The notes below the pieces were generated by a model. It worked only from the letters and a program-made list of their open reading frames with translations. It made no database searches and was not told the DNA's origin. Shown in pieces: positions 9,426-18,171 of a DNA stretch of 64,000 bases. The position numbers and the translations under genes are program-made. Location of the stretch: assembly GCF_007474535.1 (NCBI RefSeq), contig NZ_VKNW01000007.1:178688-242687 (forward strand), in the 5' to 3' direction. This stretch comes from Chryseobacterium echinoideorum (lineage in GTDB: Bacteria > Bacteroidota > Bacteroidia > Flavobacteriales > Weeksellaceae). Positions within the stretch are counted from its first letter, which is position 1. Each line of letters begins with the position of its first letter.

Positions 9426-10099
9426 AATAAACCTTCATCGGCAAAGCTAAGATAAGCGTTTTGAGTAATAATCAAATGATCCAGAAGCTGAATATTCATC
9501 AGGTTTCCGGCATCTTTTATTTTTTTGGTAATATTAATATCTTCGGTACTTGGTTTTTTGTTTCCTGAAGGATGATTGTGTGCCACAATAATTCCCGTCG
9601 AAAAATGTTCTAAAGCTGTTTTAAATAAAACTCTTACATCTACAATCGATTGACTGATTCCGCCCTGTGTAAGCTGTGCAATATGTATGACTTTATTGCT
9701 CTGATTCAGAAAAACAGCCCAAAATTCTTCTGTTCTTAAATCGGATAAGTGAAGTTTCAGGACATTATAAGCATCTAAACTTCCGGAGATCTGAGGTTTT
9801 TCGGGAATTTCCTGGGCGGCCCTTCTTCTTCCGATTTCCAAAGATGATGCAATTGTAATTGCCTTCACTTCTCCTACGCCTTTAAATTTCATTAAATCTT
9901 TAATCGTAAGCAAACTGAGCTGATGCCAATTATTGTTTACAGAACCTAAAATTTTTCTTGCCAATTCAACAGCAGTCTCATCACGGCTTCCGCTTCCCAT
10001 AATAATCGCTAAAAGTTCAGAATCCGAAAGCGCATTTCTACCTTTCAGCAGAAACTTTTCTCTTGGTCGGTCATCTTCAGCCAAAAATTTTATAGACAT
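9422..10099 (-). CDS. radC: RadC-family JAB-domain protein
   Basis: A 225-aa member of the RadC (YicR/UPF0758) family. The N-terminal part has helix-hairpin-helix-like segments (LLAIIMGSGSRDE, MKFKGVGEVKA) and the C-terminal JAB/MPN domain has the metal motif VAHNHPSGNKKPSTED. The name RadC derives from E. coli, but a DNA-repair role was later questioned; the family may be a metal-dependent hydrolase or a competence-linked protein. A TAAATTTG -7 element lies 21 bases before the start, inside the upstream gene's 3' end, so it may also be expressed separately. Its stop overlaps the start of the FemAB-like gene. Confidence 0.92.
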   Translation of the reverse strand: MSIKFLAEDDRPREKFLLKGRNALSDSELLAIIMGSGSRDETAVELARKILGSVNNNWHQLSLLTIKDLMKFKGVGEVKAITIASSLEIGRRRAAQEIPEKPQISGSLDAYNVLKLHLSDLRTEEFWAVFLNQSNKVIHIAQLTQGGISQSIVDVRVLFKTALEHFSTGIIVAHNHPSGNKKPSTEDINITKKIKDAGNLMNIQLLDHLIITQNAYLSFADEGLL

Positions 10100-10120
10100 T
10101 TTTTTGTGTTTTTATCAACA

Positions 10121-10128
10121 CAAATTTA
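10121..10128 (-). promoter_or_regulatory. -7 promoter element of radC
   Basis: Minus-strand TAAATTTG matches TAnnTTTG and ends 21 bases before the radC ATG, the same spacing seen at several other genes here. No clear -33 element is seen. Confidence 0.4.
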
Positions 10129-10698
10129 GTAAAAAGCATATAATATTACAGGCTTTTTTGATGAATCCAGAAATTTTGCGGTTTCTTGAAAGGCTTTTTT
10201 TGAAAGCATCGGACATCCTAAACTCAAACAAGCAGACCGAGAAGATTCCTGATCAGGAATGCAGCTATAAGAATGCAAAACAATGGCTCTCTGCCTCGCA
10301 TTGCTGTTGCTGGAATCCAAACCTTTCATTCGGTATGATTTTCCAAACTTTCCTTCATAGCTTTCCTGAACTTCGTATTTCCCTAAAGAGGATTGGTAAG
10401 AGTTTTCTGTATTGGAAAAACGCAGTTTATCTGAATTGGGAATCACAGAACCTGATCCATGAGAAACGATTGCTTTTTGTAAAACTTTATCATTTTTCAG
10501 ATCATAAACAATGTATCTGTATTTACCTGAATGGATTTTAAAATTGATGAAAATTGCGAGATCCTGATTATAATTTTTATTTTTCAGAAAACTTTTCAGT
10601 TCGGTAATTTTTTCTTTTGGTAAAACATCCTTTTTTTCCTGAGCTTTTCCAGCATTACAGGATAAAAAAAATATAAATATATAAACTAAAAATCTCAC
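10126..10698 (-). CDS. Murein L,D-transpeptidase catalytic-domain protein (YkuD_2 type)
   Basis: Secreted 190-aa protein with an N-terminal signal peptide (hydrophobic to about residue 16, cleavage near NAGKAQ). The catalytic region matches YkuD_2-type L,D-transpeptidases: a conserved His in AIVLHSYSC and the nucleophile Cys in RSACLSLGCPMLS. Such enzymes make 3-3 cross-links or attach proteins to peptidoglycan by L,D-transpeptidation in the periplasm. It lies 4 bases after lolD and 26 before radC in the same direction, inside a run of cell-envelope genes. Confidence 0.87.
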   Translation of the reverse strand: MRFLVYIFIFFLSCNAGKAQEKKDVLPKEKITELKSFLKNKNYNQDLAIFINFKIHSGKYRYIVYDLKNDKVLQKAIVSHGSGSVIPNSDKLRFSNTENSYQSSLGKYEVQESYEGKFGKSYRMKGLDSSNSNARQRAIVLHSYSCIPDQESSRSACLSLGCPMLSKKAFQETAKFLDSSKKPVILYAFY

Positions 10699-10702
10699 AG
10701 AA

Positions 10703-11371
10703 TTATTCTATAATCATTCCATCTTTCATCACCAGCTTCCGATCGGTAATTTCCGCAAGTTGCGGATTGTGGGTTACAATGACAAAAGTTTGGTTGTATT
10801 TATCTCTCAGATCAAAGAAAAGACGGTGAAGATCATCAGCATTTTTTGAGTCCAGATTTCCGGTTGGCTCATCTGCATAGATAATTTTCGGAGAATTGAT
10901 CAACGCTCTTGCTACTGCTACTCTCTGCGCCTCTCCTCCTGAAAGCTGATTGGGTTTATGATGCAGTCTTTGTGCTATTTTAAGATCTTCAAAAAGCTGA
11001 TGTGCTTTTTCTAAGGCTTCTTTTTCGCTGCTTCCTGCAATTTTAGTAGGCAGCAACACATTTTCTAAAGCAGTAAATTCAGGCAGCAATTGATGGAACT
11101 GAAAAACAAAACCAATATTCTGATTTCTGAATTTTGAGATTTGCTTATCATTCATATTGATAAACGATTCTCCGTTCAGGGTGATTTCTGTATCGTAATT
11201 TTTAGGATTTGACGGGCTGTCTAATGTTCCTAAAATCTGAAGCAGTGTAGATTTTCCAGCACCTGACTCTCCTACAATAGAAACAACCTCCCCGGTTTTT
11301 ATGTGAATATCAACTCCTTTTAATACCTCCAGATCTCCATACGATTTATGGATGTTTTTTGCTTTAATCAT
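10703..11371 (-). CDS. lolD: LolD-type lipoprotein-releasing ABC transporter ATPase
   Basis: Cytoplasmic ATPase (222 aa) of the LolD/MacB branch. Walker A is GESGAGKST (residues 34-42), the signature is [15 protein letters not shown], Walker B is [13 protein letters not shown], and the switch His is in IVTHN. LolD powers LolC/E to extract lipoproteins from the inner membrane towards the outer membrane. No lolC or lolE lies in the window, so the partner is encoded elsewhere, and assignment to LolD rather than another MacB-type ATPase rests on length and context. Confidence 0.88.
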   Translation of the reverse strand: MIKAKNIHKSYGDLEVLKGVDIHIKTGEVVSIVGESGAGKSTLLQILGTLDSPSNPKNYDTEITLNGESFINMNDKQISKFRNQNIGFVFQFHQLLPEFTALENVLLPTKIAGSSEKEALEKAHQLFEDLKIAQRLHHKPNQLSGGEAQRVAVARALINSPKIIYADEPTGNLDSKNADDLHRLFFDLRDKYNQTFVIVTHNPQLAEITDRKLVMKDGMIIE

Positions 11372-11423
11372 GTTTCAAAAATAGTGAAATTTTTGCTTTT
11401 TGCCTTTCGCTTTTATTCTAAAT

Positions 11424-12578
11424 TTATTTCTTGATCAAAATCCTGAAAGTACTTCCTTTTCCTACTTCAGTCTGAGAAATTCTGATGTCGCCGTTGTGAT
11501 ATTCCCGCACCACTCTTTTAGCTAAGCTAAGACCTAATCCCCAACCTCGCTTTTTAGTAGAATATCCAGGTTTAAAAGCATTATTTGCCTGATACTTCGT
11601 CATTCCGCTTCCGTTGTCTTTTACTTCTACCAGAATATTTTTGTTTCGTTCAAACACCGACATCTGCAAAATACCTTCTCCCTTCATAGCATCTACAGCA
11701 TTTTTTACCAAATTTTCAATCACCCAGCTCATCAGAATTTTATTGTGGGGAACCAAAATATTATACGTAGGAATCTGCAACGAAAAATTGATTTTTTTTG
11801 AAATTCTTGTTCTCAAATAATCAAAATTTTCCTGAATAGTTTCATTAAAATTCATATCATTCAGCTCAGGAACCGAACCTATTTTTGAAAATCTTTCTGA
11901 AATAGTCCTTAGTCGTTCAATATCCTTTTCTATTTCTATAATACCGTCCGAATCGGGATTTTCCAGTTTCATAATTTCCATCCAGCCGATCATTGATGAT
12001 AGCGGAGTTCCGATCTGGTGTGCCGTTTCTTTTGCAAGTCCCGCCCACAAATAGCTTTCATCAGTTTTCTTAACCGTTCTTAAAAACCAAAATGAAAAAA
12101 GAAAATAACTCAAAACAAATAATCCCAGCAAATAAGGTGAATACTGAAGATAATTAAGCGCTTTGGAGTTGTCGTAATATACAAACTGATCGTTTCCGCC
12201 TGTCACCTTTATCTCAATAGCAGGATATTTTTTTTCCATACTTTTGGCAAGAGCAACCACATCTTTGGTTTCAGAGCCCAACTCTTTTGGTAAATTTTTA
12301 AATTCAATAACCTGATCATTTCTATCTAAAATAATAACAGGAATGGTGGTATTTGAGCTGTAAATATTCAGCAATAACTCCTGAACTTCCAGACTGGGTG
12401 TGACTGCATCCTGCTGGAATTTGATGGCATTAACCAAAATATCAACTCTTTTAATCTCTTCTCTTTTCAGATAATTGATGACCAAAGTAGAGGATATAAC
12501 AATTGAGATCACCACAAGAGTCATCATCGCAAAAATAAACCAGTTGTTTAACCTGCCTAAAATGGTTCTTTTCTTCAA
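11424..12578 (-). CDS. Orphan sensor histidine kinase
   Basis: Membrane histidine kinase of 384 aa. Two membrane segments (about 14-36 and 147-168) flank a ~110-residue periplasmic sensor region. The H-box is KETAHQIGTPLSSMIGW with His187; the ATPase part has an N-box (NLVKNAVDAM), G1 (DNGSGM) and G2 (GWGLGLSLAKRVV). There is no obvious HAMP domain. No response regulator lies nearby, so the partner is unlinked. The gene begins 5 bases after dacB and is followed by lolD, placing an envelope-sensing kinase in an envelope-gene run; that signal is inference. Confidence 0.92.
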   Translation of the reverse strand: MKKRTILGRLNNWFIFAMMTLVVISIVISSTLVINYLKREEIKRVDILVNAIKFQQDAVTPSLEVQELLLNIYSSNTTIPVIILDRNDQVIEFKNLPKELGSETKDVVALAKSMEKKYPAIEIKVTGGNDQFVYYDNSKALNYLQYSPYLLGLFVLSYFLFSFWFLRTVKKTDESYLWAGLAKETAHQIGTPLSSMIGWMEIMKLENPDSDGIIEIEKDIERLRTISERFSKIGSVPELNDMNFNETIQENFDYLRTRISKKINFSLQIPTYNILVPHNKILMSWVIENLVKNAVDAMKGEGILQMSVFERNKNILVEVKDNGSGMTKYQANNAFKPGYSTKKRGWGLGLSLAKRVVREYHNGDIRISQTEVGKGSTFRILIKK

Positions 12579-12583
12579 TATTT

Positions 12584-13957
12584 TTATTTTAAAACATTTA
12601 AAATTTTCTGCAGTTCTGCACTTCCACTTCCCTGAAAATTATTGATAATGATAGAATATACATATTTCTTCCCGTCTTTTGATGTATGATATCCTGCATA
12701 AGATTTGGTATCTCTCATTGTTCCGCTTTTCATTTTCATCCCATTATCCTGAGTTGGAAAGCCCTCATAATATGTATCAAACCAAGGTTGTTTTTTAGCA
12801 TAAATCAAAGCCTGAACTTCAGCTTTTGCCGAAACATAATTCTGTGGAGAAAGCCCGCTTCCATCGGCAAAATTAATCATATTGGGATTGATTCCCTTTG
12901 ACTTCCAGAATTCTTTTAAAAAGGAAATACCACTTTTAAAACTCGGGTTTGATTTTTTTTCTTTCCCTAAAGTTTTGATTAAAGTTTCACCATAAAGATT
13001 CACACTTTTTCTCAAAAACCAATAGACAATTTTATCTAAAGTTGGTGACTGATAATTTAAAATAATATTATTTTTGGGTGCTTCTAGCGTCTTTTTTCCT
13101 TCAATTTCCAGTTGTGAGCTTGTCATTACTCTACCTGAAAATTCAACTCCTGATTCCCGCAACCATTTTATCGCCTCAACACCCAATTGTAAAGGCGGGT
13201 TGGGTACAGATCCTGAAACAGTAGTCACTTTTCCCGCAGGTAAACTTCCGTTGATTAAAGCGACATCTGAATGAGGGGCAGTAAAAATCAAACTCTGATC
13301 AGAATTTCCAGCTGCTTTTAAATCATTCAGCCATTTGATTCCTTCCAGAGGATACGAAAAACTTTTAAAATCGGTTCCGCTGATATTGATATCAAACTGG
13401 TTTTCACGCCAGTTTACACCCCAGACTCCGGCTCCGTAATAATTTCCCAGATCATCCCATGGCCACCCTCCCGGAATGGTCTGATGGTCAAAATAAGAAT
13501 CGTCTATAATCAAATCACCTGAAATCTTTGTAATTCCTGATTTTCCAACAGCTTCCAAAAACTTTTGCTTAAAGTTTTCCGGTTTATAGCCATTATATCT
13601 CCAGCTACCTAAAGTGGGATCACCATTGGAGGTGATGTACAGGTTTCCGTTCAGATTTCCATCTGAAATTTTTCCTGAATAGGAAGATGTGGTTGTATAA
13701 GTATAATTATTACCTAAAATTTCCAAAGCAGCTGCAGCAGTAAAAATTTTTTGTGTTGAAGCTGTGGAAAGACCTTTATTTCCGTTGAATTCATAGATCA
13801 GATTTCCGCTTTCATCGGCAACGTAAAACGATATGTTTGATGAAATTGCCGAAGAAGAGTTCATCAGGTTTTTTGTAACATTGTCTAATTTCTGCGCGGT
13901 GTTTTGAGCAAAAATAATTTGCGTGGAAAGAATAGATATAATGAGTACGTTTTTCAT
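12584..13957 (-). CDS. dacB: D-alanyl-D-alanine carboxypeptidase/endopeptidase (PBP4, family S13)
   Basis: Periplasmic penicillin-binding protein, 457 aa, that trims or cleaves D-Ala-linked peptides of peptidoglycan. A signal peptide (ISILSTQIIFAQ) is followed by the SxxK motif in STASTQKIF, an SxN motif in KSVNLYGETL and the KSG motif in MKMKSGTMRD, which are the three active-site motifs of S13 enzymes. Length agrees with PBP4 (about 450-480). It is the first gene of a closely spaced minus-strand run with the kinase, LolD and L,D-transpeptidase. Confidence 0.92.
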   Translation of the reverse strand: MKNVLIISILSTQIIFAQNTAQKLDNVTKNLMNSSSAISSNISFYVADESGNLIYEFNGNKGLSTASTQKIFTAAAALEILGNNYTYTTTSSYSGKISDGNLNGNLYITSNGDPTLGSWRYNGYKPENFKQKFLEAVGKSGITKISGDLIIDDSYFDHQTIPGGWPWDDLGNYYGAGVWGVNWRENQFDINISGTDFKSFSYPLEGIKWLNDLKAAGNSDQSLIFTAPHSDVALINGSLPAGKVTTVSGSVPNPPLQLGVEAIKWLRESGVEFSGRVMTSSQLEIEGKKTLEAPKNNIILNYQSPTLDKIVYWFLRKSVNLYGETLIKTLGKEKKSNPSFKSGISFLKEFWKSKGINPNMINFADGSGLSPQNYVSAKAEVQALIYAKKQPWFDTYYEGFPTQDNGMKMKSGTMRDTKSYAGYHTSKDGKKYVYSIIINNFQGSGSAELQKILNVLK

Positions 13958-14023
13958 TTAAAAAAATTAATAAATTAAAAATGCTTCAACTTTTCTCAGC
14001 ATCATGGGTATATTCATACAAAA

Positions 14024-14716
14024 TTACAATTTGCTTTGCGCCTCAATTTCGTAAGGTTCTTTATTTTTCTCAAAAATTCTTGTCAGTTCGCTGCCTTCAA
14101 CGGTAATTTTATCTCCTATTCTTCTGATCCAGTTTCCTTCACGAAGACCTACAACTTTACTATCGTTTTGCGTTAAAAATTCTTTAATTCTGGTTTCTCT
14201 TGTTTCTCCGTTATGCTTCAAATCAGGATTCGGATCAAGATAATGAGGATTGATATTGAAAGGAACCAACCCCATGCATTCAAAACTTGATGGATAAACG
14301 ATCGGCATATCGTTGGTTGTTTTCATGTTTTGTCCTCCGATATTGCTTCCGGCACTGCAACCAAGATAGGGTTTTCCGTTTTCTATATTTTGTTTTAGAA
14401 CAGACATTAGATTTTCTTCATGTAAAGTTTTAACCAGCAAAAAAGTATTTCCGCCGCCGGTAAAAAATGCTTTTGCAGAATTGATTGCTTCAACTTTATT
14501 TTCAAATTCATGCAGACCTTTTACTTTAATATTTAATGTTTCAAAAAAAGATTGTGCTTTCTGGGTATATTCTTCATGAGAAATTCCTCCGGGTCTTGCA
14601 AAAGGAATGAAAATAATTTCATCTATCCCATCGTAAAGCTTTATTAATTCTTCTTTTAAATATTCCAAATAATTTCCGCCAAAAACTGTAGAAGTTGAAG
14701 CCAATATGATATTCAT
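14024..14716 (-). CDS. pepE: Dipeptidase E (family S51)
   Basis: Aspartyl dipeptidase of 230 aa that cleaves Asp-X dipeptides. The block AFFTGGGNTFLLVKTLHE and the nucleophile elbow LGCSAGSNIGG (catalytic Ser) are typical; a conserved His is in NINPHYLDP. Translation from an upstream ATG at 14755 would add 13 residues; the ATG at 14716 starts the first beta-strand (MNIILASTS) and gives the length known for E. coli PepE, so I prefer it. It is divergent from the transaldolase gene, with a -7 element for each in the shared 123-base gap. Confidence 0.9.
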   Translation of the reverse strand: MNIILASTSTVFGGNYLEYLKEELIKLYDGIDEIIFIPFARPGGISHEEYTQKAQSFFETLNIKVKGLHEFENKVEAINSAKAFFTGGGNTFLLVKTLHEENLMSVLKQNIENGKPYLGCSAGSNIGGQNMKTTNDMPIVYPSSFECMGLVPFNINPHYLDPNPDLKHNGETRETRIKEFLTQNDSKVVGLREGNWIRRIGDKITVEGSELTRIFEKNKEPYEIEAQSKL

Positions 14717-14752
14717 GATATAATTTAAGATTAAATTTATTTCTGATGAAAA

Positions 14753-14760
14753 CAAAGATA
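14753..14760 (-). promoter_or_regulatory. -7 promoter element of pepE
   Basis: Minus-strand TATCTTTG (TAnnTTTG) 36 bases before the pepE ATG. It is paired with the divergent element of the transaldolase gene 50 bases away. Confidence 0.4.
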
Positions 14761-14810
14761 ATTAAAACTAATCATTTTCTTGATGAAACCATGAATTACA
14801 AAGGAATGAT

Positions 14811-14818
14811 TATCTTTG
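14811..14818 (+). promoter_or_regulatory. -7 promoter element of the transaldolase gene
   Basis: TATCTTTG matches the Bacteroidetes -7 consensus and lies 21 bases before the ATG. No convincing -33 element is seen at the expected 19-base distance. Confidence 0.45.
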
Positions 14819-14839
14819 TGCGAATAAATCTATAAACGA

Positions 14840-15493
14840 ATGAAATTTTTTATTGACACTGCCAATTTAGAGCAGATTAAGGAGGCGAAAGACCTTGGAA
14901 TTCTGGATGGTGTAACGACCAATCCTTCATTAATGGCTAAAGAAGGAATTCAGGGGGCTGAAGAAATCAAAAATCATTACAAAACGATCTGCGAAATCGT
15001 AGACGGAGATATTTCTGCCGAAGTGCTTTCTACAACGTATGAAGAGATGATCAAAGAAGGTGATGAACTGGCGGCAATCCACCCGAATATTGTGGTAAAG
15101 ATCCCAATGATTAAAGACGGAATTAAAGCTTTAAAATATTTTTCAGATAAAGGTATTAAAACCAACTGCACATTGATTTTTTCTCCCGGACAAGCTCTTT
15201 TGGCAGCAAAAGCCGGCGCAACTTACGTTTCTCCTTTCCTCGGAAGATTAGATGATATTACGACAGACGGTTTAAATTTAATTCAGGAAATCAGATTGAT
15301 TTTTGATAATTATATGTATGAAACTGAAATTTTGGCTGCTTCTATCCGTCATTCTATGCATATTATAGATTGTGCTAAAATCGGTGCAGATGTTATCACT
15401 TCACCACTTTCTCCAATTTTGAGCTTGCTGAAGCATCCTTTAACGGACAGCGGACTGGCTCAGTTTGTAGCAGATTCTCAAAAATTAGCTTAA
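14840..15493 (+). CDS. fsa: Transaldolase / fructose-6-phosphate aldolase family
   Basis: Short-form transaldolase (217 aa). The family start [16 protein letters not shown], the block [13 protein letters not shown] and the Schiff-base Lys in [12 protein letters not shown] are clear, and the C-terminal part has [13 protein letters not shown]. Members either move a dihydroxyacetone unit between sugar phosphates in the pentose phosphate pathway or cleave fructose 6-phosphate; sequence alone does not separate the two, and the symbol is given for the family. A strong terminator follows. Confidence 0.9.
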   Translation: MKFFIDTANLEQIKEAKDLGILDGVTTNPSLMAKEGIQGAEEIKNHYKTICEIVDGDISAEVLSTTYEEMIKEGDELAAIHPNIVVKIPMIKDGIKALKYFSDKGIKTNCTLIFSPGQALLAAKAGATYVSPFLGRLDDITTDGLNLIQEIRLIFDNYMYETEILAASIRHSMHIIDCAKIGADVITSPLSPILSLLKHPLTDSGLAQFVADSQKLA

Positions 15494-15509
15494 ATTTATT
15501 TTAAGAATA

Positions 15510-15547
15510 AAAAATCCCGAAACATATTTTAATGCTTCGGGATTTTT
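15510..15547. terminator. Bidirectional terminator after the transaldolase gene
   Basis: A perfect 12-bp stem (AAAAATCCCGAA at 15510-15521, complement at 15536-15547) lies between two convergent genes with A- and T-runs on both sides. Confidence 0.85.
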
Positions 15548-15568
15548 ATTTATATCAAACAAGTTAGA

Positions 15569-15997
15569 TTACCATTCAGAAGCTCTTCTTCTTTTTTCGA
15601 TCATGTGATCTACAGAAACTTTACCCGCTCCCAATGAAATAATAATCAGATAAATTGAAAGATACAAAAGACTCATCTCTCTTTTATCGAAAGGATCTGA
15701 TGAGTGTACTACAAATGCTGCTATCATCATGGTGAAAACCAGGAAACCTGCCGCAACTCTTGTGAAAAGTCCTAATATGATAAAAATTGAACAAACAAAT
15801 TCAGCAAAGACTGTCAATCCTAAAGTTATTTTCGGACCTAATCCTATAAAATCAAAAAATTGTATATCTCCTCCTTCAATCAACATCTGAAGTTTGGGAA
15901 ATCCGTGAGAAATCATCGCAAATCCCACCAATAATCTGACCATAAAAATAACAATATCAAAAATTAAAGGATTGGTTTTTGAGTTAAAATAGCTCAT
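15569..15997 (-). CDS. DoxX family membrane protein
   Basis: A 142-aa protein with four predicted membrane helices. The first carries the family pattern MVRLLVGFAMISHGFPKLQ and a later one GLTVFAEFVCSIFIILGLFTR. DoxX proteins act with thiol-stress and oxidative-stress enzymes in some bacteria, but this branch has no fixed function. It stands alone, 65 bases downstream of era on the same strand. Confidence 0.88.
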   Translation of the reverse strand: MSYFNSKTNPLIFDIVIFMVRLLVGFAMISHGFPKLQMLIEGGDIQFFDFIGLGPKITLGLTVFAEFVCSIFIILGLFTRVAAGFLVFTMMIAAFVVHSSDPFDKREMSLLYLSIYLIIISLGAGKVSVDHMIEKRRRASEW

Positions 15998-16062
15998 TGA
16001 ATAAAATTTAATTTAAAGATAATAAAATCTATTAATACAACGATGGATATTAGGTTTTTAGT

Positions 16063-16938
16063 TTACCGGTAACCAAAATTCTTAAGGTCACGATCGTTTT
16101 TCCTCCAGTCTTTTTTTACTTTGACGAAAAGGTTGAGATGAATTTTTTTGGCAAAGAATTTTTCTAAGTCAATTCTCGCTTCGGTTCCCACTTTTTTGAT
16201 AGCTTCACCTTTATGCCCGATTAAAATTCCTTTTTGGGTATCTCTCTCTACATAAATAATAGAATCAATAAAAATAATTCCCTCTTTTTCTTTGAACATT
16301 TCAGTTACAACTTCTACCGAATAAGGAATTTCTTTATCATAGTTTAAAAGAATTTTCTCTCTGATGGCTTCATTTACAAAAAATCTTTCTGGTTTATCAG
16401 TATACATATCTTTATCGTAGTACGCCGGACTTTCCGGAAGCATTGATTTTAGCTTTGGAAGAATGATATCTGTATTGAAAGCATTTAATGCCGAAATAGG
16501 AAGAATTTCAGCTTTCGGAATTCTTTCGTGCCACTCCGTTACCAATTTTTCCAAACCTTCCTGATTCGTTTGATCTACTTTGTTTAGCAAAAGTAACACC
16601 GGAACCGGAATTTTATTCAGCTTATCAATAAGAAATTCTGAAGGTTCAGCCTTATCGGTAACGTCTACAATAAAAAGAAAAACATCAGCATCCTGCAAAG
16701 AATCTTTAACGAAATCCATCATTTTTTCCTGAAGACCGTATTTGGGATCCAAAACTCCCGGTGTATCAGAAAATACAATCTGTAAGTCTTCCTCATTATA
16801 AATTCCAAAAATTCTATGTCGTGTTGTTTGGGCTTTTTGTGTTACAATTGCAAGCTTCTCTCCCATCAGCTGATTAAGAAGAGTAGATTTTCCCGCATTT
16901 GGTTTTCCAACGATGTTTACAAATCCTGCTTTGTGCAT
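16063..16938 (-). CDS. era: GTPase Era
   Basis: Ribosome-assembly GTPase of 291 aa. G1 is GKPNAGKSTLLNQL, G3 is DTPGVLDPKYG, G4 is LNKVDQ; the C-terminal KH domain carries the GHKGEAIKKVG loop, which in this family binds the 3' end of 16S rRNA. The protein works in the cytoplasm during 30S maturation. A minus-strand TAACTTTG -7 element lies at 16980-16987. The gene is divergent from the SMR exporter. Confidence 0.96.
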   Translation of the reverse strand: MHKAGFVNIVGKPNAGKSTLLNQLMGEKLAIVTQKAQTTRHRIFGIYNEEDLQIVFSDTPGVLDPKYGLQEKMMDFVKDSLQDADVFLFIVDVTDKAEPSEFLIDKLNKIPVPVLLLLNKVDQTNQEGLEKLVTEWHERIPKAEILPISALNAFNTDIILPKLKSMLPESPAYYDKDMYTDKPERFFVNEAIREKILLNYDKEIPYSVEVVTEMFKEKEGIIFIDSIIYVERDTQKGILIGHKGEAIKKVGTEARIDLEKFFAKKIHLNLFVKVKKDWRKNDRDLKNFGYR

Positions 16939-17031
16939 TTATTTTGTTTAAAGTTTAATGTTCTATGTTTAAAGTTTTACAAAGTTACTAAAACAAAATT
17001 TGCCTGCCTTCATCATTATATTTAAAAGGTT

Positions 17032-17039
17032 TATTTTTG
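17032..17039 (+). promoter_or_regulatory. -7 promoter element of the SMR exporter gene
   Basis: TATTTTTG (TAnnTTTG) 22 bases before the ATG at 17062. No guanidine riboswitch-like structure is apparent in the short leader. Confidence 0.35.
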
Positions 17040-17061
17040 GCATTTGAAATAAAGATAAATT

Positions 17062-17388
17062 ATGAACTGGATCATTCTAATCATTGCAGGACTTTTTGAA
17101 GTAGCATTCGCATCATGTCTCGGAAAAGTAAAAGAAACCACGGGAAACGAAATGTTCTGTTGGTTTGCAGGATTTTTGATTTGCTTAACAATCAGTATGT
17201 TATTATTAATCAAAGCTACCCAAACTCTTCCCATAGGTACCGCTTATGCAGTCTGGACCGGTATTGGAGCTGTAGGAACCGCATTGGTCGGAATTTTCTT
17301 TTTCAAAGATCCTGTAAGTTTCTGGAGAATATTCTTTATCAGCACTTTAATTGGTTCTGTCATCGGATTAAAAGCAGTTTCTCATTAA
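17062..17388 (+). CDS. SMR family exporter, Gdx/SugE type
   Basis: Small multidrug-resistance protein of 108 aa with four membrane helices. The essential proton/substrate-binding Glu lies in IAGLFEVAFAS near residue 13, and the stretch LPIGTAYAVWTGIGAVGTA is characteristic of the SugE/Gdx branch rather than EmrE. Gdx proteins are guanidinium/proton antiporters acting as dual-topology dimers in the inner membrane; some homologues export quaternary ammonium compounds. Branch assignment is fairly sure; substrate is inferred. Confidence 0.88.
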   Translation: MNWIILIIAGLFEVAFASCLGKVKETTGNEMFCWFAGFLICLTISMLLLIKATQTLPIGTAYAVWTGIGAVGTALVGIFFFKDPVSFWRIFFISTLIGSVIGLKAVSH

Positions 17389-17433
17389 CGCTTTCTTAAA
17401 AAAATGTTTATAACTTTGGTAAAAAATAATACC

Positions 17434-18135
17434 ATGAAGAAAATTTTATTCTGTCTTACTCTCATTGGCGGATTGATTTCCGCACAAAATCCTGAACTTT
17501 TCAGCAACAGCTGGTATATTTCCCAAATCCAGATAAGCGGACAGACGACCAACTCACCCGCTATGAGTCAAAGTATTGTTTCTTCATCATTTATGCAAAA
17601 CGGATCTTTGTATACTTTTAGCTCAAGATATTTCAATACCGCAGGTGTACAAATAGTTTTCTCGCCAACTCAAAATTCTTTTACAAAAACTGACGGAGGT
17701 TGCACTTTAGTAGATTATTGGGGAAGTAATTGGCAGAATGCAAGACCTTATGATCAGAAAAACTGTGATTTTTATTTGTTTGCCAATGGAACTGTTTTTA
17801 ATTATGAAATTCTGAATAATGGAACTGCAAAAACATTGATCATAACTAATCCTACCAACGGTAATCAAGTATTTTACAACAATTCTTTTCTCAGTACCAA
17901 AGAAGCTTCCGTAAAAAAAGCGTTTAAAATATTTCCAAATCCAGTCTCAGAATTTGCTATGATAGATTCTGTCGAAAAAAATCTTGCTTTGAAGATTTAT
18001 GATATTTCAGGTAAGATATTATTTGAAACGCTCACTTCGGGGCAACTGCAAAAAATAGATATGAGTAAATTCCCAAAAGGACAATATATTCTAAGTATTG
18101 AAAATCATACATCTGAATTTATCATCAAAAAATAA
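17434..18135 (+). CDS. Secreted protein with T9SS type A sorting domain
   Basis: A 233-aa exported protein. The signal peptide MKKILFCLTLIGGLISAQ begins at the ATG at 17434; an upstream ATG at 17404 would add 10 residues before it and is less likely. The middle (about 20-155) is a Ser/Asn/Thr-rich beta-type domain that I do not recognise, with two Cys in GGCTLVDYWG and KNCDFYLF. The last ~75 residues form a type A sorting domain: KIFPNPVSEFAMI, YDISGKIL and the Lys-rich end FIIKK. Such domains direct passage through the type IX system and processing at the surface. TAACTTTG at 17411-17418 may be its -7 element. Confidence 0.83.
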   Translation: MKKILFCLTLIGGLISAQNPELFSNSWYISQIQISGQTTNSPAMSQSIVSSSFMQNGSLYTFSSRYFNTAGVQIVFSPTQNSFTKTDGGCTLVDYWGSNWQNARPYDQKNCDFYLFANGTVFNYEILNNGTAKTLIITNPTNGNQVFYNNSFLSTKEASVKKAFKIFPNPVSEFAMIDSVEKNLALKIYDISGKILFETLTSGQLQKIDMSKFPKGQYILSIENHTSEFIIKK

Positions 18136-18136
18136 T

Positions 18137-18169
18137 AAAAAAGAGACCTCAAAATTTGGTCTCTTTTTT
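18137..18169. terminator. Bidirectional terminator, convergent genes
   Basis: A 12-bp perfect stem (AAAAAAGAGACC with its complement at 18158-18169) flanked by A- and T-runs, between the T9SS protein gene and the methyltransferase gene. Confidence 0.85.
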
Positions 18170-18171
18170 TA

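Noticed and set aside
9933..10541. A 202-aa plus-strand open frame
   Set aside because: It runs opposite radC and the L,D-transpeptidase gene, both of which have clear family motifs. The translated product has no recognisable domain.
16939..17061. Possible guanidine riboswitch before the Gdx-type exporter
   Set aside because: The leader after the -7 element is only about 22 bases and no matching conserved motif or structure is present.
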